A stretch of DNA of 64,000 nt from an uncultured Neisseriaceae bacterium (GTDB lineage: Bacteria > Pseudomonadota > Gammaproteobacteria > Burkholderiales > Neisseriaceae): positions 1 to 64,000 of the forward strand of contig CALYOS010000001.1 in the NCBI GenBank assembly GCA_945267035.1, in the 5' to 3' direction. Under the pieces are notes generated by a model, which did not search any database, was not told the origin of the DNA, and saw nothing but the letters and a program-made list of their open reading frames with translations. Below, piece after piece: positions 40,212 through 50,575 of the stretch; the first letter of the stretch is position 1; every line of letters starts with the position of its first letter. Made by a program: the position numbers and the translations under genes.

Positions 40212-41144
40212 TTATTGCCGTGAATCTAAAATATTAATAATACGTTTGTTGGGTTGGGAGGTGGTGGCTGAATTTGAATTGCCACTTTGGTTAAAGCTGG
40301 ACAGCACCTCATCGCGATCAAATACGATGTCACCACCGTGTTGTAGCATTTGCCCTTGTTGCAAACCGATAAAATCAAAAAGTTGATGATCAGCTAGATG
40401 GGAAGGGACAATATTTTGTAAGGCTGAAAACATGGATTCAATTCGTCCAGGGAATTGTTTATCCCATTGTTGTAACATCTCTTTAATCACTTGTCGTTGC
40501 AGATTGGGTTGTGATCCGCACAAATTACAAGGAATGATTGGAAAATCCTGAATTTCGGCATAGCGAATCAGATCTTTTTCTTTAACGTAGGCTAAAGGAC
40601 GAATGACGATATGTTCACCGTTATCGGAAATCAGTTTGGGTGGCATGGCTTTTAGCTTGCCACCGTAAAACATGTTGAGAAAGAGGGTTTCGACAATGTC
40701 ATCACGGTGATGACCTAAAGCAATCTTGCTACAGCCATTTTCTTTTGCCACGCGGTATAAAATGCCTCGACGTAGACGGCTGCATAACCCACAGGTGGTT
40801 TTTCCTTCATCTATGACGCGTTTGACGACGCTGTAAGTATCTTCTTCGATAATCAGGTAGGGAACATTAAGATGATTAAGGTAATCTGGCAAAATATGAC
40901 TTGGAAAGCCGGGTTGCTTCTGATCAAGGTTGACGGCCAGAATTTCAAATTCCACCGGGGCAGATTTTTGCAATCTGAGCAGGATGTCTAAAAGAGCATA
41001 ACTATCTTTCCCACCAGAAAGACAAACCATGATTTTGTCACCATCAGCAATCATCTGATAGTCGTTAATGGCGGCACCAACCTGATGACGAAGTCGCTTG
41101 ACGAGTTTATTATTTTCATACTCGCGTTTTGAATTAGATGACAT
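40212..41144 (-). CDS. ttcA: tRNA 2-thiocytidine synthetase TtcA
   Basis: 310 residues. The PP-loop ATPase motif is [14 protein letters not shown] (about 39-52). Two CxxC pairs, [10 protein letters not shown] (about 118) and CNLCGSQ (about 207), bind the Fe-S cluster. [21 protein letters not shown] is typical. It thiolates C32 of some tRNAs. The C-terminal 40 residues are a poorly conserved Ser/Asn-rich tail. Confidence 0.95.
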   Translation of the reverse strand: MSSNSKREYENNKLVKRLRHQVGAAINDYQMIADGDKIMVCLSGGKDSYALLDILLRLQKSAPVEFEILAVNLDQKQPGFPSHILPDYLNHLNVPYLIIEEDTYSVVKRVIDEGKTTCGLCSRLRRGILYRVAKENGCSKIALGHHRDDIVETLFLNMFYGGKLKAMPPKLISDNGEHIVIRPLAYVKEKDLIRYAEIQDFPIIPCNLCGSQPNLQRQVIKEMLQQWDKQFPGRIESMFSALQNIVPSHLADHQLFDFIGLQQGQMLQHGGDIVFDRDEVLSSFNQSGNSNSATTSQPNKRIINILDSRQ

Positions 41145-41190
41145 AATTCGGAAATTGTTTGAGCAAATTTTTTAATTGTACAATATTTAA

Positions 41191-41222
41191 AGGTCGACTG
41201 AAAAAATTTCAGTCGACCTTTA
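41191..41222. terminator. Terminator between lysC and ttcA
   Basis: A perfect 12-bp stem (AGGTCGACTGAA/TTCAGTCGACCT) with a short A-rich loop and a T-rich tail, 38 bases past the lysC stop on the minus strand. Confidence 0.82.
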
Positions 41223-41256
41223 TTTATATTTAGTTGGTTTAGAGGTTTTTTTACAT

Positions 41257-42492
41257 TTAATGAGTGGGTTCTTTGTCTAACTCAAATACTTGATGTAAAA
41301 CTCTGGTTGCCAACTCTAGATATTTTTCAAAAATTAACACGGAGACTTTAATTTCTGAAGTTGAAATCATTTGAATATTGATATTTTCGTTGGCTAGCGC
41401 TCGAAACATGGTAGACGCAATCCCGACATGTGATCGCATACCCATACCAACTATGGATACTTTGCACACAGTATCATCACCGCATACTTCACGCGCACCG
41501 ATTTTTTTCTGTACATCGTGCAGAATATCCAATGTGTGCTGATAATCACTGCGGGGAACAGTAAAAGAAAAATCGGTGGTACCTTCTGAGCCGACATTTT
41601 GAATAATCATATCAACTTCGATGTTGGCGTCTGCTACTGCACACAAAATCAATGAGGCCATTCCAGGTGTGTCAGGAACACCACGTACATTGATACGTGC
41701 CTGATTTTTATCGAAGGCAATACCCGATACTGCCGCATGTTCCATCATATTTTTATCCTCTTCAAATGTAATCAATGTGCCATTTCCACCTTCTTCCAGG
41801 CTGCTAAGGACACGAAGACGCACTTTGTATTTTCCGGCAAATTCAACTGAACGTATTTGTAATACTTTGCTGCCCAAGCTGGCTAATTCCAGCATTTCTT
41901 CGAAAGAAATGGTATTCAGCCGCCGCGCCTCAGGGACTACTCGTGGGTCAGTGGTGTAAACGCCGTCTACGTCGGTATAGATTTGGCATTCATCCGCTTT
42001 TAATGCTGCTGCCATGGCAACGGCGGAGGTATCTGAGCCACCACGTCCCAGCGTGGTGATATTGTTTTCCGCATCTATACCCTGAAATCCGGCAATAATG
42101 ACCACTTTACCTGCTTGTAAATCTTGTTGAATTTTATCCTGATCAATGGCATCAATGCGTGCTTTAGTATGGGCATTATCTGTTTTGATGGCGACTTGCC
42201 AGCCGGTATAGCTTTTGGCCGGAATACCAATATTTTGTAATGCCATAGCCAATAAGCCGATAGTGACTTGTTCGCCAGTTGATAAAACAACATCCATTTC
42301 ACGCGGATCAGGTTGTTCTTGAATTTCGTGTGCTAAGGCGACCAGACGGTTGGTTTCGCCACTCATGGCAGAGACAACTACCACGATATCATCACCATTG
42401 GCTTTAGCTTGTGCGACACGTTTAGCCACATTTTTGATGCGTTCAACTGATCCTACTGAGGTCCCGCCGTATTTCTGTACGATTAACGCCAT
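41257..42492 (-). CDS. lysC: Aspartate kinase
   Basis: 411 residues, monofunctional. The N-terminal kinase domain shows VQKYGGTSVGSVERI (4-18), TLGRGGSDTSAVAMAAALKADECQIYTDVDGVYTTDPRVV (about 147-186) and FEEMLELASLGSKVLQIRSVEFAGKY. Two ACT domains follow (about 265-400), with GVASTMFRALANENINIQMISTSEIKVSVL. It makes aspartyl phosphate, the entry to lysine, threonine, methionine and DAP synthesis. dapC lies 5 kb away. Confidence 0.96.
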   Translation of the reverse strand: MALIVQKYGGTSVGSVERIKNVAKRVAQAKANGDDIVVVVSAMSGETNRLVALAHEIQEQPDPREMDVVLSTGEQVTIGLLAMALQNIGIPAKSYTGWQVAIKTDNAHTKARIDAIDQDKIQQDLQAGKVVIIAGFQGIDAENNITTLGRGGSDTSAVAMAAALKADECQIYTDVDGVYTTDPRVVPEARRLNTISFEEMLELASLGSKVLQIRSVEFAGKYKVRLRVLSSLEEGGNGTLITFEEDKNMMEHAAVSGIAFDKNQARINVRGVPDTPGMASLILCAVADANIEVDMIIQNVGSEGTTDFSFTVPRSDYQHTLDILHDVQKKIGAREVCGDDTVCKVSIVGMGMRSHVGIASTMFRALANENINIQMISTSEIKVSVLIFEKYLELATRVLHQVFELDKEPTH

Positions 42493-43238
42493 AATACTGC
42501 ATGCTTTCTAAATAAATTTTGCTGTGAAGGAAGATTAGGCAGCAGCGTGGCCACGGCCTGTTTGAATTTTTGTTAAAAGATTCTTTTTAGCATTTCTAAA
42601 ATATAAAAACAAGTTACGAAACGATTCTTTTTTGGCACTGTTTCTATTGATCTGGATAGTCTAAATTCGCGTGCTTTATGCTAATAAATAGTTCTTAAAA
42701 AAGAATTTTTTTCTCAATAATCTAATAAATTGTTGTTGGGTGATAGGGATTTTCAGATGATTATATCTTTGTTTTTTCGCTATTATTATATTCTTCATCG
42801 GTCTTTTTTTTAAATGTAAAATAGCCGAGTTTTGAGAATTAATTCACTCATATTGCTCGATTAGATCTATTTATTTATATGTAATATTAAACTTTACAGT
42901 GTTTTTGCAATAATCGCGTTTTTTGAGCGCGGTCAAAGATTTCTGTTTATTTCTTCTTATTGATATAGGGTATTTTTTCTTTGGATGCTCTCATACATAT
43001 AAAGCTGTCACAATGACTGGATTGAATTTGTTTTTGCCAAAACAAGTGATGCCATTTTGCAATCATCATCTCAGAAGAAATACTAGCGCCAAATTAATTG
43101 AGCTTTTGCTCCTGATGCAGTGATAAATAGGATACTAAGGTTAATTTTAAAAGAAAATTATATTCTATAAATCGATATTGAAGATAAACGGATCTAAGAG
43201 GTTGGTTTTAAGATTGATTGTATATTTAAAGTTTTATG
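42493..43238. other. 746-base AT-rich region, no gene supported
   Basis: An open frame of 66 codons at 42923-43123 (plus) lacks an ATG and a ribosome binding site and has no family look. AT-rich tracts may include the lysC promoter. I see nothing else. Confidence 0.4.
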
Positions 43239-43646
43239 TTAAAATTTAGATAATTTTAATGTAATGAATACTAACGTGGCACTTATGGTTAAATAAATAA
43301 AAGAGCTTGCTAATACACTTAACAATTCTTCTGATAAAGTATAAGTACTCCAGGCTGAAACTCTATCTAAAAAAATTTGATAATTATTAAAAAAAACTCC
43401 TATTAAAAATATAGCTGTAAAATAAATGGAAATATTCCAGTTTTTTTTCCATGCTTTTTTTAACAAAATTAATATGATGAAGATAAGGCTAATATAAGTA
43501 GAAAATAAAATAACATCTTTGTTATATGAACAATTCAAGCAAGATGATGAAATCTGATTTGAGTGTTCTTGCATAGAAAAATAGGTAGAAAAACAGGCTA
43601 AAATGTATATGATTAATGAAGAAATTATTATTTTATAGTATTTCAT
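43239..43646 (-). CDS. Small membrane protein, unknown
   Basis: 135 residues with four likely membrane helices (about 6-25, 45-62, 73-92, 108-131). Lys-rich loops (KKAWKKNW) sit between helices 2 and 3. A CLNC pair lies in the first external loop. Signal-like start MKYYKIIISSLIIYILA. It is isolated in a gene-poor AT-rich stretch, typical of recently gained DNA. No family recognised; with four helices and CxxC it could be a redox or immunity-type membrane protein, but this is speculation. Confidence 0.55.
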   Translation of the reverse strand: MKYYKIIISSLIIYILACFSTYFSMQEHSNQISSSCLNCSYNKDVILFSTYISLIFIILILLKKAWKKNWNISIYFTAIFLIGVFFNNYQIFLDRVSAWSTYTLSEELLSVLASSFIYLTISATLVFITLKLSKF

Positions 43647-44709
43647 CTGATTCTATTCTTGGTTTAAATATTACATTTATATCGTTGCTTCATCGATATT
43701 TTTAGCAAAAATTTTGCAGTATCTTTCAGCTTAGAAAATTGGATTGTGTTGCCAGTTAATTGTAGCAGGCTTTAATGCGTTTTGTAGAACTACCTGAAAA
43801 AATCATAAAGTTACATTTTATTAATTCTTTTATAGATTATATTTTTTCATACATTAATTGTATGATTTATGAAATTTTCGCTCTTTTGAAAGATATTTTT
43901 TAGTTTATGAAAATATATATATAAACCATACATTATGGAACATTAACTAAAAACATAGATAAATTAGGTTTTAAAATTAGCTATTATTTTAACTATTTTT
44001 CTGGAAGTAATCCCTGTAATAAAAGGATATATATTTAAGGCTATTCTTTCTCCAGAGGATAAATTAGCGTTTTGATAATCAGGTGTTTCATCTATGGAGT
44101 TTTGCGCACCCTTGGAATGCTAACCAGTATATTGAAACATTTAATATTGAGTGAATAAAAACTAGACTAGCTATTTTTAAATGATGGATAGGTTGTTAAT
44201 AATGAATATTTTCTCTGGCTGAGCAATGCAGCATGAGAATATAGTGAATCGATGAAATAAATCGATACTCAGCCGATCTAAAATTTTGTTAAAATCATTC
44301 TGTGAATCATTCTAATTTAAAAGATAAGAAGCATATTTATTCAATGATTTAGATGATGAAAAATAAGTTTGTTAATGATTTTTTTGGGAAATAATTTATA
44401 TAATTTAGGGGTAGTGTTCCATGAAATGTTAAGCTTTTTTTAAGATTAAGATAGTCTGGAAGCGGGCGAAGAAACGGAAATGTGAAAATTTAGGAACAGC
44501 AAGCTCGTGCTAATAGCAGAAAAATAAATAAAAATTTCTTTTGATTCAATAATATGCAAAATTTTATTTCATGTTTCATGGTTTAGAGGCAGCCTGCAAC
44601 AGATTCTATTGCTGATTTGTGTATATTGGGATTTGAAATAGGGTTGTTTGAGTCATTCGTCTCAATAATTTGGTTGAGACGAATGGAACTCTATGAGTAA
44701 CCCAAAATT
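43647..44709. other. 1.06 kb gene-poor region containing a decayed membrane-protein gene
   Basis: Apart from the fragment at 43968-44154 no open frame is supported. The base composition is very AT-rich. A GGCAGCCTGCAA sequence at 44588-44599 resembles Neisseriaceae DNA uptake words, but a single copy proves nothing. Confidence 0.45.
43968..44154 (+). pseudogene. Frameshifted fragment of a small membrane protein
   Basis: The open frame after TAG reads LKLAIILTIFLEVIPVIKG... to SPEDKLAF and stops. One base later the frame continues FDNQVFHLWSFAHPWNANQYIETFNIE to TGA at 44154. Removing one T from the TTTT at 44070-44073 restores one protein. No start codon remains. One membrane segment is visible. 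Unknown family. Confidence 0.5.
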
Positions 44710-45462
44710 TTATGTTGAAGGGGTATGCATTTGTTCGATGGCTTTTTGTTGCTCCTGCATGATTTGAATGATTCCTTGTTGTGCCAGAGCAATTAATTCA
44801 GTCAGTTGTGGCACTGTAAATGGTGAACCTTCAGCGGTACCTTGGATTTCAATCAGTTTATGTGATGATGACATAACAATGTTGATATCTGCTTCGCAGC
44901 CGGAATCTTCCGGATAATCTAAATCGAGTAATAATTGGTTGTTAACTATGCCTACAGAAATGGCTGCAACGGCTTCTCTGATGGGGTTTTCAGTGATTTT
45001 ACCGCTAATGAGGAGTTTGTTGATGGCCAAACACAGGGCAACATAAGCGCCACTGATGCTGGCTGTTCGTGTTCCGCCGTCAGCTTGGATGACATCACAA
45101 TCAATCAGGATTTGTCGACTACCCAGTTTCTCCATATCGATAACGGCACGCAAAGAGCGACCGATTAAGCGCTGAATTTCTTGGGTACGGCCTGATTGTT
45201 TGCCTGCTACTGCTTCCCGACGCATACGACTGTTGGCTGAGGCTGGCAGCATGCCATATTCAGCTGTCACCCAACCACGACCGCTATCTTTTAAAAAAGG
45301 GGGGACATTTTCGTCGATGGTGGCAGTACAAATCACTTTGGTATTGCCACAGCTAATGAGAGCTGAGCCGTCGGCTTGCGGGAGAAAATGCGGGATAATG
45401 TGCAATGGACGCAATTGGTTAGGGGCACGATTTTGACGCTCAATAGTGATGTTTTTGGGCAT
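44710..45462 (-). CDS. rph: Ribonuclease PH
   Basis: 250 residues, slightly longer than the usual 238-245. Family sequence throughout: [38 protein letters not shown] near 64-85, [53 protein letters not shown] near 91-143, and [18 protein letters not shown]. It trims the 3' ends of tRNA and other RNAs by phosphorolysis. It is divergent from yicC, an RNase-related gene, a common pairing. Confidence 0.97.
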   Translation of the reverse strand: MPKNITIERQNRAPNQLRPLHIIPHFLPQADGSALISCGNTKVICTATIDENVPPFLKDSGRGWVTAEYGMLPASANSRMRREAVAGKQSGRTQEIQRLIGRSLRAVIDMEKLGSRQILIDCDVIQADGGTRTASISGAYVALCLAINKLLISGKITENPIREAVAAISVGIVNNQLLLDLDYPEDSGCEADINIVMSSSHKLIEIQGTAEGSPFTVPQLTELIALAQQGIIQIMQEQQKAIEQMHTPST

Positions 45463-45614
45463 AATTTAATTTTTTAGATGATGGTTGGTGAATTAATTAT
45501 ATTACTGTACACCTGAAGTGCCTAATAATATGCGTTTGCCAGAGGTGGGCTTTTGGTTATACTTGATCCATTAACCAGTTTTTTTGCGGTGAATTTGTTT
45601 TAAGGAAAAGAATA

Positions 45615-46487
45615 ATGTTACAAAGTATGACTGGCTATGCTAATGCCTCAGGGCAATTTGGTAGTCGTCAGATTAATCTTGAGCTACGTGCTGTCAATCA
45701 TCGATATTTGGATATGCAGTTTAAAATTCCAGAAGAATTACGCATGCTGGAAGGTAAGATGCGTGAAATGATCAGTGCTCAGATCATGCGGGGTAAGTTG
45801 GAATGCCGTATTCAAATACAGAGGCTAGCGGGAAAAAGTCATGAACAGCTTCCAATTGATGAAAATTTGGTGGCGCAGTTGGTCTCTTTTAATTCGCAGC
45901 TGCAGGCACAGTATGCTGATCTGGGCAAGCTGACGGTGGCGGATATTTTGCATTTCCCCGGCGTGCTGATTGCGCAGAATGAAGATAAAGATGAATTAAT
46001 TTCAGGCGTGTTAGGTTTGCTTAAGCAAGTTCTAGCCGATTTTAAAGCAGCGCGCGAACGTGAGGGAGAAAAATTACAGCATCACTTGTTGGCTCGACTA
46101 GACGATATGACGGTAATTGTTGATGAGCTGCAACAAATTTTTCCGCAATTGCTGCAAGAATATATTACTAAGGCGGAAAATCGGTTGCGTGAAGCAGTTG
46201 CACAAGTTGATGCTGAAAGGTTAAAACAGGAATTTGTTTTATTCATGCAAAAAGTGGATGTTGATGAAGAATTGAACCGCTTGCAAACCCATATTATTGA
46301 GGTGCGCCGTCTAATCAATGAACATCATGGCAGTGTCGGCAAAAGATTGGATTTCCTGATGCAGGAATTGAACCGTGAAGCCAATACCTTGGGAAGTAAA
46401 GCGTTCGCAATGGAGTGTACGCAGGCTTCTGTTGGACTAAAAGTACTTATCGAACAGATGCGCGAGCAAGTGCAAAATATTGAATAA
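45615..46487 (+). CDS. yicC: YicC-family endoribonuclease
   Basis: 290 residues. The N-terminal YicC domain is clear: SMTGYANASGQFGSRQINLELRAVNHRYLDMQFKIPEELRMLEGKMREMI. The C-terminal DUF1732 region is KRLDFLMQELNREANTLGSKAFAMECTQASVGLKVLIEQMREQVQNIE. YicC proteins are now described as endoribonucleases. AAGGAAAAG precedes the ATG. It diverges from rph across 152 bases. Confidence 0.95.
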   Translation: MLQSMTGYANASGQFGSRQINLELRAVNHRYLDMQFKIPEELRMLEGKMREMISAQIMRGKLECRIQIQRLAGKSHEQLPIDENLVAQLVSFNSQLQAQYADLGKLTVADILHFPGVLIAQNEDKDELISGVLGLLKQVLADFKAAREREGEKLQHHLLARLDDMTVIVDELQQIFPQLLQEYITKAENRLREAVAQVDAERLKQEFVLFMQKVDVDEELNRLQTHIIEVRRLINEHHGSVGKRLDFLMQELNREANTLGSKAFAMECTQASVGLKVLIEQMREQVQNIE

Positions 46488-46515
46488 TGGTTGTGCCTAT
46501 TTGACATTTTAAATG

Positions 46516-46549
46516 CCAGTTCAGCTAACCAGCTGTACTGGTTTTTTTT
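46516..46549 (+). terminator. Terminator after yicC
   Basis: A long stem CCAGT-CAGCT/AGCTG-ACTGG with one T-T mismatch and loop AACC, then eight T; 29 bases past the stop. Confidence 0.87.
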
Positions 46550-47211
46550 GGCTATGATAAAAGGATGGTATCTAAAGAAATAATTTAATTCTAACTGACG
46601 GTATGTGCTTCTCTACGGTATTCATTTTTTGCTTTATAGATCCACTTGTTTTTGGTAATGAATTCGATTATTGAGTCACCACGGTGGATTTTGTGTTTTA
46701 GGATTAGTCTTACATATAGTTGTCGTTAACAGAAATAACCAAATTTAAGTTTTCACTCGTGTTTCAGGGAAAATCTTACCAGCTACAGTACTTTTGATTG
46801 TTTTATGTTTGGTGATGAGCCGGTGAATAGGTTTTGTTGAAAGGTGTTGTGGTTTTTGCTCGAGATTTATTGAAATTTGTATGGTCTGATTAACAGCTGT
46901 TTCTGGTTATGCTGAAATCATATCTAGGATTAATCTGGTTTATGCAAATCATGCGCAATCAAATATTTTAATGATTAATGGATGAATGCAGAATATTTTT
47001 TGGGCTATCGCAGGTCTAATGATTTAGCTAGCCAAAATAGATTTATATATTTTCCTTCAGTTTATAAATTTTTTGGGTAGTATCGATGTGACGAGACATT
47101 GTATATTATGGTTATCACATTCCGCTTTGATGTCTGCCAAAATACCGACATCAAAGCGGATTTATTTTCATTAGGTTTAAGGTTGATTTGTTGAAATTAA
47201 CTATTGAGTGT
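46550..47211. other. 660-base spacer with degenerate minus-strand frames
   Basis: There is no intact gene. On the minus strand two start-less open stretches look protein-like: 46745-46906 (QTIQISINLEQKPQHLSTK... to IFPETRVKT) and 46591-46725 (LKHKIHRGDSIIEFITKNKWIY... to REAHTVS). They may be pieces of one broken gene. A perfect 14-bp inverted repeat lies at 47121-47160. Confidence 0.35.
47121..47160. terminator. Perfect 14-bp hairpin downstream of dapC
   Basis: TCCGCTTTGATGTC/GACATCAAAGCGGA with a 12-base loop, 52 bases past the dapC stop. The T-rich side is on the plus strand, not on the dapC side, so it may end an unseen plus-strand transcript or act on dapC mRNA stability. Confidence 0.5.
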
Positions 47212-48399
47212 TTAGAAATCGATATTAATCATACGATTGGCTGCTTCCAAACAGTCTTCTAAGTCAGAAACTAGGGCAATGCGGACATAGCCTGCTCCTG
47301 GATTGCCATGTGTGGTATTACGCGCTAAGAAACGTCCAGGTAACACTTTGATAGCTGCTTGTTGCCATAATGATTGGGCAAAGGCTAAATCGTCTCCCTG
47401 CGGCGCTGCTAACCATAAATAGAAGGATGCATCAGGTTTCTGCACGATGTATTTTTGCTGTAACAGTGGCAGAACCTTTTCAAATTTCTCCCGATATAGA
47501 TTACGATTGCTGATGACATGTTGTTCATCATTCCACGCAGCAATGCTGGCATATTGAACCGGAAGGCTCATGGCGCTGCCATGGTATGTCCTATAAAGCA
47601 AAAAATCTGCTAATAATTTGCTGTCTCCGGCAATGAATCCCGAACGTAAGCCCGGCGCATTAGAGCGTTTGGAAAGGCTGGTGAACATCACCAATTTTTC
47701 ATAAGTTCGGTTTAATTTTGTCGCTGCTTCCAGCACCCCTAATGGTTTGTTATGGTCATCAAAGTAGATTTCGGAATAGCACTCATCAGATGCAATGATG
47801 AATCCATATTGATCTTGCAAAGCAAAGAGTTCTTGCCAATCTGATAGGTTCATTACTGCGCCACTGGGATTGGCGGGAGAGCAGACAAAAACAAGCTGTA
47901 CATGAGACCAGGTATCTGCTTGTATCTGATGCCATTGGGGAATGAAACGCGGACCATTGCAGTTTACATATTCAATCTGTGCGCCCGCCAGTAACGCAGC
48001 TCCCTCATAGATTTGATAAAAGGGATTAGGACTGATCACAACGGGTTTGTGCTCACCAGTTGGATTGATCACTGTTTGAGTAAAAGCAAAGAGGGCTTCG
48101 CGACTGCCAAGGATGGGCAATATCTCGGTATCGGCATCGACTTGTACACCTTGATAACGACGCGAAAGCCATTGTGCACAAGCTTGACGCATTTGGGCTA
48201 AGCCAGCGGTGACGGGATAGACAGATAAGCCATCCAAATGATCAATTAGAGCTTGTTTAAGCACAGTCGGAGTAGGGTGTTTTGGCTCTCCGATGTGAAG
48301 GAAAATAGGTTTTAAATTGGCTGGAGGTTCCAAGCCATCCATCAGATTGCGCAGACGGGCAAACGGATAGGGTTGCAGCATTTCAAGTCTGGGATTCAT
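47212..48399 (-). CDS. dapC: Succinyldiaminopimelate aminotransferase
   Basis: 395 residues from ATG 48399 (TTG two codons upstream rejected). A class I/II PLP aminotransferase: PHIGEP-like FLHIGEPKHPTP near 34, PNPFYQIYEG near 126, CSPANPSGAV near 172, ASDECYSEIYF near 202 and the PLP-lysine box TSLSKRSNAPGLRSGFIAG near 236. It matches the DapC type of Neisseria, which makes LL-diaminopimelate precursors for lysine and peptidoglycan. Confidence 0.9.
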   Translation of the reverse strand: MNPRLEMLQPYPFARLRNLMDGLEPPANLKPIFLHIGEPKHPTPTVLKQALIDHLDGLSVYPVTAGLAQMRQACAQWLSRRYQGVQVDADTEILPILGSREALFAFTQTVINPTGEHKPVVISPNPFYQIYEGAALLAGAQIEYVNCNGPRFIPQWHQIQADTWSHVQLVFVCSPANPSGAVMNLSDWQELFALQDQYGFIIASDECYSEIYFDDHNKPLGVLEAATKLNRTYEKLVMFTSLSKRSNAPGLRSGFIAGDSKLLADFLLYRTYHGSAMSLPVQYASIAAWNDEQHVISNRNLYREKFEKVLPLLQQKYIVQKPDASFYLWLAAPQGDDLAFAQSLWQQAAIKVLPGRFLARNTTHGNPGAGYVRIALVSDLEDCLEAANRMINIDF

Positions 48400-48552
48400 A
48401 ATCAATCTGCACTAGAATTTTTTTGTCATAATACCATCAATATTTATTATTTTGGGTTAGCTTGAAGCAAAACCAAAACGCTTATTGTACCGTGTTCATG
48501 GTTCTGTGGCAGAAATAATTACGAGTTAGTGGTTAAAAAATTAGGTCATTTT

Positions 48553-49710
48553 TTAGATCGATTGCATTTCTCCGGTCAGAAGATAGGCAATGGTTTCTTT
48601 CACACTGCGAATCGCATGACCAAAGGGCAATGGATCTTTGCCACGAAAAAATAAACCTTTATCGGTTTCACCACGCCATGCCGCAGCCAGTTTTAGATCA
48701 ATACAAAATTGTCCTACTTTATCAAGCCCATCACGTAACCCGCAAACGGAGAGGCAATTGATACCTTGAGTACAACGGCGTTGATCTGCTTTGGCATTTT
48801 TCTGTAGTATGGATTCACGCTTCAGGTAGCTATCTAAAAATTTATTTTTTACGCCACGCGCAGGTAAACCAGCTACTGACATGAATTCGACTATTTGTTC
48901 ACCCTCGGCGCCGGCGAGCATTTTTTTAAAGTTCAGATGAGCATCACCTTCTTCGGTAACGGCAAATGCTGTGCCAATCTGCACTGCTGAGGCACCCCAT
49001 TGTTTTAAGGCAACGGTTATTTTTTGGAAGTTAGCCATGCCTCCAGCGATGATTAAAGGAATTTTTTCCTGCTCTAAGCCCAATTTTTTGAATAATTCGA
49101 AGGTTTCTTCGAGGACGCGTTTAAACTCAAAACGCTCATCATTGACTCCTGCCACGGTAGCGGCACCAAGGTGCCCAGCGGCGTGGGCAGGATGTTCGAT
49201 CACGATTGCGTCTGGCAATCGATTTTTTTTCATCCAGCGTTTCAACACGATGCCAATGCCTCTGGATTCTGAAAGTATTGGTAATAATGCAACATCTGGA
49301 AAGTCTGCCGTCATATCCGGTAGATCTAACGGCAAACCTGCTCCCATAACGATGGCATGGGCACCTGATTCGCAGGATTGTTGTACTAAGGCATGATGAT
49401 CTTTAACCGCTTTCATCACGTTTACGGCAATCATGCCTTTTCCCAGCGATTGCGCTAGAGCTGATTTAATTTCACGATCAAGGGCAATGCGGTTTAATTT
49501 ATCGTATTTTTCTTCGGTTGGATGTTGTTTAGATTGTTCAAGAAGATCAGGATGTAAATGGCGTAAATCCACGCTGGCAATGGTACCGACGCCGTTTTCA
49601 CGTGCCACCGCACTGGCCAGTTTTGAGGCAGACACGCCTACGCCCATACCACCCTGTACAATCGGTATTAAATGTTGGCCACGAATGATGAGTGGTGAAA
49701 ATTGCTGCAT
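48553..49710 (-). CDS. Nitronate monooxygenase-like FMN protein
   Basis: 385 residues of the 2-nitropropane dioxygenase/NMO TIM-barrel family. Visible are PIVQGGMGVGVSASKLASAVARENGVGTIAS (about 16-46), VMGAGLPLDLP, HPAHAAGHLGAATV near 157 and IIAGGMANFQKITVALKQWGASAVQIGTAF near 217-246. The C-terminal part has a Cys cluster (CTQGINCLSVCGLRDGLDKVGQFC). The enzyme oxidises nitronates; the physiological substrate is uncertain and the Cys-rich extension is typical of a proteobacterial subgroup of unknown role. Confidence 0.82.
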   Translation of the reverse strand: MQQFSPLIIRGQHLIPIVQGGMGVGVSASKLASAVARENGVGTIASVDLRHLHPDLLEQSKQHPTEEKYDKLNRIALDREIKSALAQSLGKGMIAVNVMKAVKDHHALVQQSCESGAHAIVMGAGLPLDLPDMTADFPDVALLPILSESRGIGIVLKRWMKKNRLPDAIVIEHPAHAAGHLGAATVAGVNDERFEFKRVLEETFELFKKLGLEQEKIPLIIAGGMANFQKITVALKQWGASAVQIGTAFAVTEEGDAHLNFKKMLAGAEGEQIVEFMSVAGLPARGVKNKFLDSYLKRESILQKNAKADQRRCTQGINCLSVCGLRDGLDKVGQFCIDLKLAAAWRGETDKGLFFRGKDPLPFGHAIRSVKETIAYLLTGEMQSI

Positions 49711-50043
49711 GTTGCGTCCTGTTTCTTGATGTAGATCTATAGGTTTTAGCTATTTGAAAAAAATATCATTTTCTTAGCTTTTGTTGCGATAATTTAGGAT
49801 TAAATAGAGTATATAATCTAAATTAGTGTTTATACTCTATTCTTGCCTTTAGGTACTGTCAAGTTGTAGAAATATAAATATTAACCACAATTTGGCTTTT
49901 GTAGGTTTTGTACTACAAAGTTATAAAAGGTAAGGAGGGGGTTTTAATTTGATATGAATACAGATATTGTCATGGGCTCATGCTACAATAAGGCTGGAGC
50001 ATTACCAATTAGTAATCAATTTGGGTAAAATAGGGTAAACTTA
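49711..50043. other. 333-base intergenic region with an inverted repeat
   Basis: It separates two divergent genes. An 11-bp inverted repeat (AATAGAGTATA/TATACTCTATT) with a 17-base loop lies at 49803-49841. It could be an operator or hairpin. I see no clear promoter pair; TACAAT at 49984 may be a -10. Confidence 0.4.
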
Positions 50044-50571
50044 ATGGTTACGCATAATGCACTACGACGTACTATTTTATGTGCGCTAATTTTATTTCTC
50101 ACTGCTTGTGGCGAAACGGGTAAGAAGAAGGTGGTGATGCTGCCTAATTCTTATTTGCAACCAATCAGAATCACCAAGGTTAGCCATGCCGTGGGCAGTC
50201 AGGAATTATTGTTGCATAGCTTGAGTTTGATCGGAACTCCTTACCGTTATGGTGGCAGCAGCCGAGAAAATGGTTTTGACTGTAGTGGAATGGTGCAATA
50301 TGTCTACAAGCAGGCCTTGCAGGTAAATTTACCTCGGACTGCGCGCGATATTGCTGCAGTATCTACGCCAATTCGCAAACAAGATTTGCGGATCGGAGAT
50401 TTGGTTTTTTTTAATACCAATGGTCAGAATTATTCGCATATCGGTTTGTATATTGGTCAGGGTGAATTTATTCATGCACCCTCTAGTAATGGAATGATAC
50501 GCACTGCCAAATTAGATCACCCCTATTTTAATCAGCGTTTTACTGATGCTCGAACGCTATTTGCCCGATAA
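50044..50571 (+). CDS. NlpC/P60 cell-wall hydrolase lipoprotein
   Basis: 175 residues. The signal peptide ends in LTAC (Cys near 21), so it is a lipoprotein. The NlpC/P60 domain has the catalytic Cys in ENGFDCSGMVQYVYKQ (about 78), His in NYSHIGLYIGQGEFIHAPS (about 137), and a third polar residue His near 149. Such enzymes cleave peptide bonds in peptidoglycan in the periplasm. It is of Spr/MepS size. It lies before ackA with a short hairpin between. Confidence 0.9.
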   Translation: MVTHNALRRTILCALILFLTACGETGKKKVVMLPNSYLQPIRITKVSHAVGSQELLLHSLSLIGTPYRYGGSSRENGFDCSGMVQYVYKQALQVNLPRTARDIAAVSTPIRKQDLRIGDLVFFNTNGQNYSHIGLYIGQGEFIHAPSSNGMIRTAKLDHPYFNQRFTDARTLFAR

Positions 50572-50575
50572 ATTT

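Noticed and set aside
42923..43123. 66-codon frame with a possible lipobox-like FFFGCS
   Set aside because: The start is TTG with no ribosome binding site, and the composition does not look like a real lipoprotein.
44588..44599. DNA uptake sequence (GGCAGCCTGCAA)
   Set aside because: It resembles a Neisseriaceae dialect, but the full word is not repeated in the window; the GCAGCCTG core elsewhere is mostly inside genes or the tRNA.
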